Below, piece after piece: positions 47,181 through 59,506 of a DNA stretch of 64,000 nucleotides. The stretch is taken from contig JAFFSR010000316.1 of the NCBI GenBank assembly GCA_017163975.1, forward strand, positions 2,950,001 to 3,014,000, read 5' to 3'. The notes below the pieces were generated by a model. The model was not told the origin of the DNA. It made no database searches and saw only the letters and a list, made by a program, of their open reading frames with translations. Source of the DNA: Anastatus disparis (Eukaryota; Arthropoda; Insecta; Hymenoptera; Eupelmidae). The position numbers and the translations under genes were made by a program. The number at the start of each line of letters is the position of its first letter. Within the stretch, counting starts at the first letter, position 1.

Positions 47181-47591
47181 ACTATCCTTCTTTTCTCTTT
47201 CTTATATAACTTTATCTTTACTTTGTTTGCTTCTCAAGAATTCTTCTTGCTTTACTTATTTTCTTTTCTTATCTTTTTAGTATTCTTTACTTTATTAATA
47301 TATTTTTTCTTTTATTTTGCCGCCACGTGTAACCTGTATCTCTATACCTCTATAAGTCTTCTGTTTTACCTATCGGTCTTTTCCTCTTTATCTTCCCTTC
47401 TTTCTACCTGCTGTCTATCCTTCTCTTTCTTCTCCGTAGATGTCGCTTCTCTCCCTTATGCCTTGGTTACCTTCTTGTAGAATCATTCTTTCTGTTTTCT
47501 TTTCTCCTTTTCCTCTTTATTATCTTCTCCTTTGCTTTCTTTTTCTTCTTTTTTTTCCTTTTTCTTTCCTTTCTTCTTTTTCTTTTTCTTT

Positions 47592-50530
47592 TCAACTTAT
47601 ATTATTACTTATTCTTTTTTTTTCTTTTCTTACCCAGTCTACCTTTGCCAATTTTGCTGTCATATTTACATTTCCATTCATTGCCTCTATCCAACTTAAA
47701 CCTTTTATTTTTGTATAATTACATACCTCAAATATGTGCTTTAGCGTTTCCCTTTCTTTATGACACAATCTACACTTTCTTTCTACTTCATCCATCCAAT
47801 ATTTATTTTCTCTGCATTCATTGCCTAGCCTAAATCTAGCTATTTTCTTTATGTTGTTTCTTTTTGTACCATCTTCATTTATCAAGTAATTTTGTGCCTC
47901 TAACCATCCATTAACTATTATTTTAACTTCTTTTGTATATTTGGACTTTTCTAACTTGTTCCAATTTTCATTCCATTCAATTTCTTTACTCTTTTCTTCT
48001 ATTGCTTCATGTATTTTTTCTTCTCTTTCTATTTTTTTATAGTATTCCTTTACTGATAGGCCCTCTTTTTCTAGTGCTTTCCTTATATAATTGTCATTTT
48101 TCTCTCTAACTCCACTTTTTTTCCTTTTCTCCTCTCCTTGTTTTTGTTATCCTCTTCTTTTATATTTTCTTTCTTATTTTCTTTCCAACAAATTTTAATT
48201 AAGTCTTCATCTTTATATTTGCTAATTTTTTCATCGTACTTTATTACTCTTCCTATTGCTATCTTTTCTATACTGCTTCTTTTTGTTTCTATCATTATAG
48301 CATAATCTGGTGTGTTCCTTTCCAGCCCTAATGTCCATTTTATGTATTTTTTCTGTATCTTTTCAATTTCGCCTCTACTTTCCCAACCCCATATTTCTAC
48401 TCCATACATGAATATACTTTTTATGAGTGCGTCAAATAAATCCATTCTTTTTTTCCAATTATTCTTAAAGAGCCTTTCCGCTATGCTCCAAACTTTCCCC
48501 ATTTTTTTATTTGCTTTCAACTTCTGTTCTTTTATATGACTTTCCTCTTTGTTGTTTCCTTGCAATTTGTATCCCAGGTACACAAAAGATTTTACTATTT
48601 CTATCTCTTTACCTTTCCACCAATACTTTTCTTCTTTTCTTCTTCCTCCTGCTTTTCTGAATTCCATAACTTTAGACTTCTCTACATTTAATTCTAATCC
48701 TTTCTTTTCTATGTATTTAGCAAACCTTTTTAATAGGCTGCTCATTTCTTTTGCACTTTTAGCCAATAATGCTACATCATCTGCATATGAGATGGTGTAT
48801 ATTTTTTCTTTACCTATCTCTATTCCTCCTATCTGTCCTTCTTTCATATAGCTCTCAAGGTCTGCAAATCCTATGTTAAATAATGTTGTACTCAGTGGGC
48901 ATCCCTGCCTTACCCCCTTCTCTATTTTAAATTCTTTTGTGTATGTCTCTCCTTCCATTCTTACTTTTGCCCTCGTTTCTCTATATATCTTTTCAATATT
49001 TTCTCTTATTTCTTCTCTTATATTCAGTCTTTTCAATGTTTCCCACAGATCTTTCCTATTAAGACTATCAAAGGCAGCTTTCATGTCTGCAAAAAATACT
49101 ACTACTTTTCCTTTTTCTTTTTTAATTTCCTTCCCTATTATTGTTTTCAAACAGTATATTGCATCAATTGTTCCTCTATTCTTTCTAAACCCGAACTGCG
49201 TGTTACTTAGTATCTTCTTCTCTTTAATCTCTGCATCTAACCTTTTCCTTAAAACTTCTGCATAAATTTTATAACTCGTATCCATTAGAGTTATTCCTCT
49301 GTAATTTTTTGCTTCTTTTGGGTTACCTTTTTTGTATATTGGATTTATAATTCCCACTTTCCATTCTTCTGGCAACTCTTTACTTTCCCAAACTTTATTC
49401 AATATCAACTTTAGATCCTTTCTCAATAGATTTTCTCCTTTTTTCCATGCTTCGTTTGGTATTTTATCACCTCCTGCCGCCTTTCTATTCTTCATATTTC
49501 TTATTATTTCACTAATCTTTTCTTCAGTAATCTCTGTGTATTCTTTTCTTCCATATTCTGTTTTCTCTCCTTCTGCTTTCTCTTTCTCATTCTCTTTTTC
49601 GTTTTCGTTCCTGAAGTTTTGTATCCAATCCTTTTCTTCTATTCTTTCTCTTAAGTTATTTTTCTTTTCCCTTTTTTTATTTATTTCTTTCCAAAACACT
49701 TTTCCTGTTTTGTCACTTTTGATTTCTTCCAGTAATTCTATTCCTCTTTTGTACTTTTTGTGTTTTATCATATTCTTATATTCTCTTCTTTCTTTCCAAT
49801 ACTCTTCTCTGTCTTCTTCACCTCTGCTTACACTTCTTAATTTGTTCTTTACTTCACTCCTTTTCTTTTCGCATTCATAATCCCACCAGTCCTCAACATC
49901 TTCTTTTTCTTTTATCTTTATCTTTTTCTTGTACATAGCTTCTCCTATTATAACTTTTAAATCTTTCCATTCGTTAATCTTTCTTTCTTTTGCCAGATTT
50001 TTTCTATAACTTTCCACTTCTTTCTCGCCCCACATTATTATTTCTTTTTCTTTAAATTTAATTTTTTCTTTTGTTTTTTTTCCCCATTTTATAATGGCTT
50101 CTAACGGCATGTGATCTGAGTCTATCCTTCTTGCTATTTTCATACTTTCTACACTCTCTTTCGCCTTCCAGTTCGTTACTACATAGTCTATTACTGACAT
50201 ACCTGCCCCCCCCCCCCCCTATATAGGTCCAATCTCCATCCTCATCTCCTTCTGTTCTTCCATTTCTTATTTCAAGTCCCATCTCTGCTAGCCACTCTAT
50301 CATTTCTTCTCCTTCCTTGTTTACAGTTTTATCTCTAGAGTTTCTTGCATCCCCCTCGTTCAATTCATCCTTTGTCTCTGCTTCTGCCCCAACTCTAGCA
50401 TTCCAGTCACCGCATATAATCATTCTTTCATCTAGGTTATCTTCTACTAATTTCTCTAGGTCTTCAAAACTCAGCCTTCTATCTTCTCTTAAATATACTG
50501 ATGTTAGAGTCATTCTTTCTCCCTTATTCT
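47592..50530 (-). pseudogene. Endonuclease-reverse transcriptase polyprotein with zinc tail
   Basis: From 50530: the second half of an endonuclease (IICGDWNARVG, the GDxN motif), then a frameshift at the C-run 50208-50219. The frame 48083-50200 (705 aa) gives endonuclease end (RIDSDHMPLEAII, SDH motif), a long charged linker, then RT: NYRGITLMDTSYKIYAEVL, FGFRKNRGTIDAIYCL, VFFADMKAAFDSLNRK, KGVRQGCPLSTTLFN and the catalytic ISYADDVALLAKS. A frameshift near 48112 precedes the C-terminal domain with CRLCHKERETLKHIFEVC (about 47730-47785), a CCHC zinc motif. The endonuclease N-terminus is missing. Only two frameshifts, both in homopolymers, break it. Confidence 0.85.
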
Positions 50531-51622
50531 AATATAAAGAATATATGTTCATATCATAAATCTTGTTATTTAGATTATTATACAAGTCGCCAGACATCAT
50601 GTTGTGATCCATATAAAAAACATGAATAAAAAAATACAAATAATTTGAAGACTATATCTCTTCAACTTCATTTTGTTTTTAAAGAAATAACTTATCAGAA
50701 CATAGCTCCTGGTGAAAAACTATGTGGCTCTTGTTATAAAGAAATTTCAGAAGTTACTAAATCACTGAGAGACAAGTGTATTGAAGCTCAAGAGTTTTCT
50801 TTAAGTGCTAGCCAGCAATCATCTGATGTAAACGCATCTGAATCGACTGAAATGAATTCTGTTACAGATGCAGGTTCAGAATTTTTGACAGAAAGCCAAG
50901 AACAAAAACAACACTTAAGATTTTTAGATTGTTTTGATAAACCTCTTCCCTAGCGTCAAAAATTATCAAACTTCATTTTTGAAAAAAAATTGAAAAAACT
51001 ACTCGTGCTATTTATAAAAAGCTTGTTAATGAAGTGAATGAAGTCCTTGAAGTTAACCTCTCTAGTGATATACTAAATTTACAAAAGGACAGTGAATCTC
51101 TTAATGAAATTATAAGTAATTTGAAAACTAAATTCTCCCAAGAGAAAAAAACAAGTGAAAAAATAAGACTGTTAACTCTGATTCCAAATAACTGGACTTA
51201 TAAAAAAGTAAAAGAAAATTTTAATTGTTTACAACATCTGTACAGAAAAACAACAATGTCAAGACTAGACAAAGGTGAGCTTTTGAATGGTTTTATTTTT
51301 ACATGATTTTTTGTGTAATAAAATAATATTCTATTGTTTATGAGAACTGTAACATCAATTTTTAATTTCTCTCTGTACTGTAAACCAGGATGACTATAGA
51401 CATCGAGAAAGCTTTGAATGAAATAAAAAAACTATTGCTAATTTATTGGCCTCTTGTTAATTTAAATTGATAGAATTTAATAAGATTGGCTGTTCAAATT
51501 TTTATTATCATGTAATACTATAAAGACATTTTATTCATATTTTTTATGACTCTTTTTGAGCACATATAAAACCCAATAATATAATATATAGTTTGTCACT
51601 TAATCATAACAATATCTATTAA

Positions 51623-52006
51623 CAGTAGGCCGGAGTAGAACCTGATACCGACCGAGTAACAATTAAGTTGTTTGTTATTTACTCAAGTTTTAATCGGTAT
51701 ATCTTCAAATTAAAGGTCGAGCGCAATAGATATTATTATTATGAACATCTATGCACAAGAAAAAAAGTATCTACCGGTTTGTTTTTGAGAAAAGTAAGTA
51801 GCGGAAAATATTATAAACATAAACTTTTACTTTGGCGTTACTTACTTTTCTCAAAAACAAACCGGTAGATATTATTTTTCTTGTGCATAGATGTTCATAA
51901 TAATAATATCTATTGCGCTCGACCTTGAATTTAAAGATACACCGATTGAAACTTGAGTAAATAACAAAAATGTCAATTAGACAAGGACAGCGAATCCGGC
52001 CTGCTC
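51623..52006. mobile_element. TTAA-flanked foldback, 384 bp
   Basis: Inverted ends with GTAGGCCGGA and TCCGGCCTGC, TTAA at 51619-51622 and 52007-52010. Arms of ~175 bp contain GGTCGAGCGCAATAGATATT and ATCTATGCACAAGAAAAA. The symmetry weakens but continues outward on both sides (about 51440-51610 against 52040-52260), so it may sit in a larger foldback. Confidence 0.85.
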
Positions 52007-52261
52007 TTAACACTAAAAATGTATACTTTTCGATAAATAAAGTAAAATTATGAAAAATATTATAAGGATTAGATGATAAACAATATAGTATATTGTTTGT
52101 CATTTAATCAGAATCTTTATATGTATTTCAAAAGAATCATAAAAAATATGACTAAAAAGTCGTCGTTGTAAAATAACATGATAATAATGAAACTTCAGAG
52201 ATTTAATGCTATTACATTCTATCAATTTCAATTAATCCCCACTGTTGTTAGAATCGAAGAT

Positions 52262-53760
52262 ATGATTTAAATATAAAATATATTTATGCATTTTACAAAA
52301 TTTCTAACTGATCGACAAATTTATTAACATTTACAAAAAATAAACATTTACTAGCTGCTATTCATATTGTACTATTAAAAGAATGTATATGTAATTTACT
52401 TCATGAGGAAATAAGATCTTTTTTCTAAAAGCTCTCATATTTTATATTTAAATATTAAAAACTAAACTTTGAACATAACAGTTGTTCATTTTAAAATTCA
52501 GGTTTTTGCATGAATATTTATTACAGTAAATATAATTATATTTAAATAATAAAACTATAAAACTTAAAAAAAAGTTCAGTCAAGTTAAAAAAAAATCAAA
52601 TTCAAATATAGTTATAAATTTTTTCCTTATAATATAAATTGATGAAACTTCTTTCATCTTAAAAATATATTAAATATAATATTTTAGCCCGAGAATAATT
52701 TAAAAAGTCTAGCCTAAATCTTAGAATCTTTTCTTAAAGTCGAACTCTAAATTCTATTTATTTTTATGGTTGATGCATGTTTCTGAAGCAGAAACAACCT
52801 TTTTCCTACTTCTTTTCGGAGGAAAATGTTTTTACTATGCTCACGAAATGACAGTTTTATTTTTCAGAAAATAAAAGATTTTCAAAAGTTAGTTTCTATT
52901 TAATTGTTACGAATATCTTTTTATTTAAATCAGATATTGAAAAATTACAAAATGGAAATGAATCAACATTAATTTTACAATAAAAATAATTGATAAAAAA
53001 TTTTTTTGATATTTTGAGCCAATTAAGGTGGATCATGCATGTATGACCGTATCATGTTTTGGGTCCCTTGGTGGTATTTGTAATATTAAAAATTTTTATG
53101 AATTAATACACTCTATATGTCTCAATTATAACTATTATTATTTAGAAAACTAAAATCATTGCATAAGTAAATGTGTAGAAAAAATTTTTTTTTCTTGAAA
53201 AGCCCCTTGTGATTATTTACTTATATACGGCACTATACAACGGACTTCGTAATATGTATACATGCACTCTGAGCGTCTTAGGATTATCACGCATGCGCAG
53301 TATATACCAGCTGATTTACTCGATTCTACGTTAATAAAATATTTTCAACTTTTACACTTAATTTCTCTTTATTTACATCGTTTACTTCCTTTTTTCTCGA
53401 TCATATTATAATCGTTATTAAATCGTCTGTCTTCCATTCTTTTTTTATCAAAAACTTTTGTTGAAAATATTATTATTATTATTTCTTTTTATTGGCCACT
53501 AAAATATATTACACAGCCATTACACTATTAAAAATTGGCATATGTAAGAAGATACAAAAATATATTACATTTATTACATATATTTTTCGACGAGGTATAA
53601 AATCAATATTATATAGGAATACTTTCTCCTATCGTTACGCTCGAAATTTAAAATGAATTATTAACTGTGGGGCGAGTCCCCACAAAAAACTAAACAATTA
53701 CTTAATATATATACAATGCTACAACTTATTACGCTCTGAAATTTACATTTACATTTACAT
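52262..53760. other. AT-rich intron sequence
   Basis: No gene. A short motif AAGGTGGATCAT (about 53026) reappears inverted at about 60180 beyond the retrotransposon. Confidence 0.45.
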
Positions 53761-53766
53761 TACATT

Positions 53767-53774
53767 TATATTTA

Positions 53775-53815
<41 letters not shown>
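53767..53815. repeat. (TA)n tract at the 3' end of the I-like element
   Basis: About 22 TA repeats. On the minus strand it would be the 3' tail of the retrotransposon. Confidence 0.8.
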
Positions 53816-53817
<2 letters not shown>

Positions 53818-54009
53818 GCTAGGATACCTCGGGGTCGCAAGGCCCGTCTGTAGTATTGTAGATTACTACAGCCCTGAGGAAAGTCATGAAAAATAGAACT
53901 ACCTAGAAGATAAAAAAATATAAGGTTGCAATAATAAAATCATTTATCAATCAAATTTTTTTGTTAATACTAACAATAAACTTAGATATAATTTGAAGAG
54001 TATTTTTAT

Positions 54010-57000
54010 CTAAATTAGATAAAATATTAGTGATGGAGAATGGTCCAACTGGTTGAACTTTATAAAGATCATCCAACATGATCTTTCTTTGTATATTAAA
54101 CAAATCACAATTCCAGAAAACATGTTCATGTCAGGACATCCTCCACACTCACACATGTCTGAATCAATAATTTTTAATTTGAATAAGCTACTGTTAAGTG
54201 AAGTGTGACCATTTCTGATTCTGTTAATAGTGGAAATAACTCTTCTAGGCAGTTTAACATTATAAAACCAGGGAATTTTAAAATCCCTGTAATAAAATTC
54301 AAAGTAAAATTTTGCTTTTTCCCTACTGTCTATCTCAAGCTTTTTATTGTTTTTATTTTTACAAATATTTTTGTACTTCAATACTAAATCAGTATAGGGA
54401 ATATCAAGATTAGTATTTTTATTATCTAAAGCGGCCGTTTTGGCCAATTTATCAACGTTTTCATTGCCAATAATGCCTCTATGGGCGGGTATCCAAAAAA
54501 TTTTAATACTGATATCATTATAACATTTGACAATTTCAAATAACAAAAGTCTTATTTTGGATGTCAATATTGGTTCTTTATCTAAGCCTTTATTTTTTTC
54601 CAGAGTCTTTATTAGACTTTCTGAGTCGCTAAAAATTTTAAAATTCATTTTACTATTTACATTATCTTTTTTCCAATTGGCAATGCAATTTAACGTTTTA
54701 TTCAAAGCGTAGCTTTCTGCTGTAAATATTGAGGATGCATCGGGTAGTTTGTAAGAGAGGTTGAAGCTCTCATCAGAGCTCCAAGCAGCAAAACCCACCG
54801 GCGAAGAAAAGTCATCGACCTGTTTAGATCCATCAGTAAAAATATCTATGGTAAAGTCATCTTGTTCAAATATCTCATTGAAGGTTTGATTCGGATTAGA
54901 TGAGTTGGCGACTCTCTTACCCAAATCAATATTACAATTCAATGAAAAAAAGTTTGTTTCGTAGGGTATCTTAAACTTGAAAAACTTATCAGACTGGAAA
55001 ATTAAACCATTGTTAAACCAGCACTCACGATAGCACTCCAACATAATAGATTCTGTAAAGTTATGTTTAAAAACCGGATTATCCGCTATTTCTAAAATTT
55101 CATCTAATATATTAATAATAGGATTATCTGTAATTGATAGATTTTTTAATAAATATTTAAAACAAAGAAATTCAAATCTAAACTGTAAATATGGAATATT
55201 AGATTCAGCCGTTAAGTAACCGATTGGGGTGCTATTACGGCAGCCCAATGCCATTCTTAACGCAGAATTCTGAATTTTTTGTAGCTTATTCATATTATTT
55301 TCTTTAATTGGCGATAAAAGAAAGCTTCCATATTCAATCCTAGATCTGATTAGCGATTTAAAAAGAGTTAATATAATTTCTGGGTTACTACCCCAGTATA
55401 CACCCCTTAAGCAACTGAGTATGCTCAAGGGACGCATGCAACAATTTCTAATGTAATTAACGTGAGCACTCCAATTTAACCCCATATCTAACATCATACC
55501 CAAAAACTTTACAACTCTGGAAGGGGTGACCTCCTCTCCACCTATATTAATTGAAAATTTATTTAATTTAATAATTTTTTTTTACTAAAATCATCAACTG
55601 ACATTTGTCAGGAGCTAAAATGAGATTTTTTGCCTTAAGGGCATTAGCTAATTTATTAATTTCAATCTCTAAAAATCTCAAAGATTCATTAATGTCATTT
55701 GATTTGACGTAAATTACAATGTCATCTGCAAATTGTAATAATTTTATTTTTTTATCCAGAATTTTTTCTATAAAATTTGTATAAATGGCATATAGCAAAG
55801 GACTGCTAGTGCATCCCTGGGGAACACCCAGTTCAGCAACAAATGACCTATTGTTGACGTTATTTAAGTTAGTAGGAAAGAGAGTACGTTTACGTAGAAG
55901 GTTCGCGAAAAATATTAAATATTCTTTGGGAATATTTAAATCTGCCAAATCCTTTAAAAGAAGTTCTGGGATAACGCAATTAAATGCGCCCTTAATATCT
56001 AAGAAAACTGCTACTATTTTTTCTCCTTTAAAGAAAGATTTATGTATTTCATTGATAAAAATGAATAAATTATCCATACAGGATTTATTCTTACGAAAGC
56101 CAAACTGTGATTTAGATAGTAGTCCATTATGTTCAACATACCAGCTGAGTCGGCAGTTGATTATTTTTTCGAGAGTCTTAAAAATACAAGAAGCTAGAGT
56201 AATAGGTCTAGCCTTATTACTATTACTCTTAGGAATAAATGTGATTAAGAATTGGTTCCATTGTTTAGGGAATATTCCTTGATTAAAAAAATCATTGAAT
56301 ATGTCCAATAGGGATCTTAACAAACATTCGGGTAGATTTTTAAGAATTTCAAAATTGATGAGATCTTTGCCTGGAGCAGATGAAGGTTTAGCTGTTTCAA
56401 TAACAAATTTGAGCTCTTCAAAAGAAAATGGGTCGCTTAAAAATTTATTTTTGTCATTAATAATGCAATTATAATCATCAAGGTCAAAGTTCTGTATATT
56501 GCCATCTTTGGGAGAACATAGGTTATTTAATAATTCGTTGGCATCAATCAAAAAGTCTTTATTGCCAATAGATGGTTTGGCCCTATTGATGCCATTTTTA
56601 AATATTTTTATTGTTTTAAAAACATACGAGATGAAAGTAAACCTGTTGATAGATTCAGCAAATAATCTAAATGATTTTTTTTTTCCTCTTTTAGAGTTCT
56701 AGTAGTTTGCGCACTTATTTTCTTAAAATTAATATAAGATTCTAAATTACATCTATATTTCAACGATTTCAAGGTAGCTTTTCTCAAACGTACAGCTCTA
56801 TCACAGGTTTCGTTCCACCACATGTTTCTCTTTCTGTTATGAGTATAATTATTAATATTACGTGTACTTGTGCTATTACTTGAATTTTTGTAATTAATAT
56901 TTGAAAAGTTAATAATATTGTCATTAATGAACTCAGTGAAAAAGTTATATCTATCAAGAACGTTCATATTAAGAAAGTTTAAACCAGTAAATAAATATCC

Positions 57001-57777
57001 GGAAGAAAGTAAAAAACTCAAAAAGTCAGTCCATCTTAGTTTCTTTAAATTGTGTTTAAAATGTGTTTGAGTAGTGATATCTGGTAATATATTAATATCA
57101 ATAAAAATCGGAAAGTGGTCACTCCCCCAAGCGTCGTCACCCACCCTCCACTCCGAAATCATAGCTAAATTCATGGACGCGAATGACAAATCTAAATTGG
57201 AAAATTTCAAACAAGAATCTAAATGATAAAAGTGTGTAGGAGTGCCATCATTGAGTAAAAAAAATATTTCTGTGTCCAAATTTTCCATCAACGTGTTACC
57301 ATTGATACAGCGCTTATCACTTCCCCAATAGAAGTGATGCGCATTAAAATCACCAAACAATAGAAACTTATCATATTTACTGATTTCACTAGCCAGGATT
57401 CTGACATCAGCACCGGTGAGATCACTTTCGCCCCCAGGAGGTCTGTAACATCCAGTGATGAGAACCTCTCCAAAACTGGTTGAGACTGCAACAGACAAAT
57501 TTTCTAAATTTTCCATTTTCAAATTTAAATCAATTTTTTTAAAAATAATTTTATCTCTAATAAAGATACAAATGCGCCCTCCCCTCTTATCACCGTCCGC
57601 ATCTCTATCTTGTCTAACTATACTGAAACCTTTCAACGAAAATTGATCTTTAGGCTTGAGCCAAGTTTCAACAATAACTGCTATGTTGCAGTTTTCTTTA
57701 TCTACATAAGTTTGTAAATCTACTTTATTTTTTATACTTCTTGCATTCCATTGTATTACTTTAAGTTTATTATTCAT
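54010..57777 (-). pseudogene. ORF2: endonuclease, reverse transcriptase, RNase H
   Basis: Three frames in a row make up one polyprotein. 57777-56608 is the endonuclease (VIQWNARSIKNK, VIVETWLKP, LLFGDFNAHHFYWGS, GSDHFPIFIDI), complete with the catalytic N, E, D and H motifs. 56551-55568 is the RT (ARPITLASCIFKTLEKI, QFGFRKNKSCMDNLFIF, VAVFLDIKGAFNCV, VPQGCTSSPLLYAIY, FADDIVIYVKS). 55503-54010 has the RT C-terminus and RNase H: IDIFTDGSKQ, FTAESYALNKTL, KIFSDSESLI and IPAHRGIIGNENVDKLAK (Asp, Glu, Asp, and the late His/Asp motif). A zinc-type MCECGGCPD follows. Frameshifts fall near 56620, at the T-run near 55580, and near 54125. All catalytic motifs are intact, so the copy is young. Confidence 0.87.
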
Positions 57778-57937
57778 AATAATAAAAATAATAACAATAG
57801 TAATAGTAATATGATAAATGTTCCAAAAATTATATTTGAAATAGAGATAAAAAATAAAGCAGAAAAGAAAAAATAAATAAAATAGAAATAAAAAGTAAAA
57901 AATATCAGAAATATTAAAAATAACATTACAATTATTG

Positions 57938-59506
57938 TTAATGTTTTTTCCTACTAGAATTATTGTTGTTAGTTTTTTTTGTGTGCTGCGCTGTATTTGT
58001 AGATTCTTTTGAGTAGTTTCCCTTGTTGATTCTACTTGCTAGTGAGCTGGTGATAATAGCAAGTCTCTTCTTATCTTGATTTACGTTTGAATCCTTATTG
58101 AATTCTTCTGATGGGTTGTTATTTAATTTTTCAGTTGATTGAGTAAATTGTTTGTTATCTTTTTCTCCTTTTGGATTTTGAACTTGAGAATGATTCTGAT
58201 TTTGATTTTGTTGTTTATGAACGGTAGTCTCTGTAGGAATATTAGTATCTTCTTTATCATTATCTTTATCTTTAGTATTCTTAGTCCTATTGTTTTCTGT
58301 TTTCTTGTTCTGTTGTTGTGGTTGTATTTGTTGTGTTTGTTTTTGCTGCTGGTGGTTGTTGTCATTAGTGTTAATAACTGCTTGACTGTAATTTCTATTG
58401 TTATTGTTGTTGTGACCAACTTGATCAATCACCGGAAAATTTTCTTTAGTTTTCAAAGGAGTAGTTATATCCTTTGCCATACTTCTTTTTGCATCAATAA
58501 AAGAAACACCATCATAAACCATAATTGTATTAATTCTAACTTGCTCTTGAAACTTGGGACAGGCATGAATGAAGCTCTTATGAGGTCCTTTACAATTCGC
58601 ACACATTGGTGCTTTAACAGAGCATTCGCCGTACTGTTCATGATCTTCTTTGTAAATACCACACATAGAGCATACCTCTTTACTCTTGCATGTCTTGGCT
58701 GTATGTCCAAACCTAAAGCAATTGTAGCATTGCATAGGGCTGGCTACATATGGTTCCACTTTAGTTTTAACCTTAAATATAGAGATATAACTAGGTAAAT
58801 TTTGTCTAGAGAAAGTAATAACAATGGATTGACTGGGAATCCATTTATTTTTTTCACCAATAACCTTTTTTACTGATCTATCTTTCCTGTTCAATCTTCT
58901 AATGTTTACAATTTCAAGTTCAGATTCTATACCCGCGATTATTTCATCTTCAGTTAATTCTTCGGGAATGTATTTGATTAAACCCTTTCTTTCTTTTCTG
59001 TGACCAGGTAAGAACGGTTCTAGATTGTTCTTACAAAAACTTTTATCCATGAGGAATCTGTTCGCTTCGTTCCTGTTACTAAACATGACTTCAGCCTTAA
59101 ATCTATTTTTTCTTTTTATGTCAATAATGCCACTGTAATGTTTATACAGTAGACTCCCAACTTTGTAGGCATTGAGATCGTCACTATCAATTTTTATTTT
59201 CTTCACCCATACGCCATATGGGCCTTTATTGCTTAATTTAAAAAAGTCGGGTTGTGCGTCCTCTTTTTTATTGTTATTTATATTTGTGTGTAATTTTTTC
59301 GTATTTGTGGTAGTGTTGTTAGACAAATTTGCTTTTTTATTTTCGTTTTCTTGTTCTTCGTTGTTATCTAGTTCTGTCATTTTTCTTTTATTTGATATAA
59401 ATTGAACTTCCATCGCCATATTGGCGTTGTCGTTCCCGTGTTCATTTTCTTTTAGTGAAATAGCTGACTCATCTCCCATGTCAGCAATTTTGGTTTGTAA
59501 AGCCAC
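57938..59506 (-). CDS. ORF1: Gag-like RNA-binding protein with CCHC knuckles, 522 aa
   Basis: ATG-started frame without a stop. The N-terminal third is Asn/Lys/Glu-rich, followed by a conserved domain with YGVWVKKIKIDSDDLNAYK and FKAEVMFSNRNEANRFL, resembling an RRM-like fold. Next are zinc knuckles: CYNCFRFGHTAKTC, then a second Cys/His set (CSMCGIYKEDHEQYGEC) and CANCKGPHKSFIHACP. The C-terminal third is a disordered Asn/Gln/Lys-rich region. It binds element RNA to form the retrotransposition particle. It stands 160 bp upstream of ORF2 on the minus strand. Confidence 0.88.
   Translation of the reverse strand: MALQTKIADMGDESAISLKENEHGNDNANMAMEVQFISNKRKMTELDNNEEQENENKKANLSNNTTTNTKKLHTNINNNKKEDAQPDFFKLSNKGPYGVWVKKIKIDSDDLNAYKVGSLLYKHYSGIIDIKRKNRFKAEVMFSNRNEANRFLMDKSFCKNNLEPFLPGHRKERKGLIKYIPEELTEDEIIAGIESELEIVNIRRLNRKDRSVKKVIGEKNKWIPSQSIVITFSRQNLPSYISIFKVKTKVEPYVASPMQCYNCFRFGHTAKTCKSKEVCSMCGIYKEDHEQYGECSVKAPMCANCKGPHKSFIHACPKFQEQVRINTIMVYDGVSFIDAKRSMAKDITTPLKTKENFPVIDQVGHNNNNNRNYSQAVINTNDNNHQQQKQTQQIQPQQQNKKTENNRTKNTKDKDNDKEDTNIPTETTVHKQQNQNQNHSQVQNPKGEKDNKQFTQSTEKLNNNPSEEFNKDSNVNQDKKRLAIITSSLASRINKGNYSKESTNTAQHTKKTNNNNSSRKKH

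Larger units (their letters stand above)
45934..50530 (-). mobile_element. Non-LTR retrotransposon with a downstream coiled-coil ORF, 16-bp target duplication
   Basis: An exact 16-bp repeat, AATATAAAGAATATAT, occurs at 45918-45933 and 50531-50546, so everything between entered or was left as one unit. On the minus strand it reads: endonuclease C-terminal half (5'-truncated at 50530), reverse transcriptase, C-terminal zinc motif, a Lys/Glu/Ser-rich region, then a coiled-coil ORF (46320-47180). The clade is not resolved. Confidence 0.87.
45858..51274 (+). pseudogene. Transposase-like gene, exon 1, split by a retrotransposon
   Basis: Start ATG at 45858 (MTEELSSDEKFLFECRVP). The exon breaks at 45933 and resumes at 50547 in the same frame when one copy of the 16-bp target duplication is counted. 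It then reads through a Cys/His-rich segment (CSYHKSCYLDYY, SCCDPYKKH), a TAA at 50627-50629, and GEKLCGSCYKEI, which together suggest a zinc-binding N-terminal domain. A TAG at 50951-50953 and a frameshift near 50995 precede LLTLIPNNWTYKKVKENFNC (51161-51230) and RLDKG. The exon ends at 51274 in AAAG|GTGAGC, a good donor. The protein resembles a widespread, uncharacterised arthropod repeat protein; no function is claimed beyond likely transposition. Confidence 0.75.

Noticed and set aside
46486..49880. Several long + strand frames rich in Ser, Phe and Leu
   Set aside because: They are complements of Lys/Glu-rich retrotransposon frames on the minus strand.
58139..58798. 219-codon hydrophobic + strand frame
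   Set aside because: It is the complement of the Asn/Gln/Lys-rich ORF1 of the I-like element; no motif supports it.
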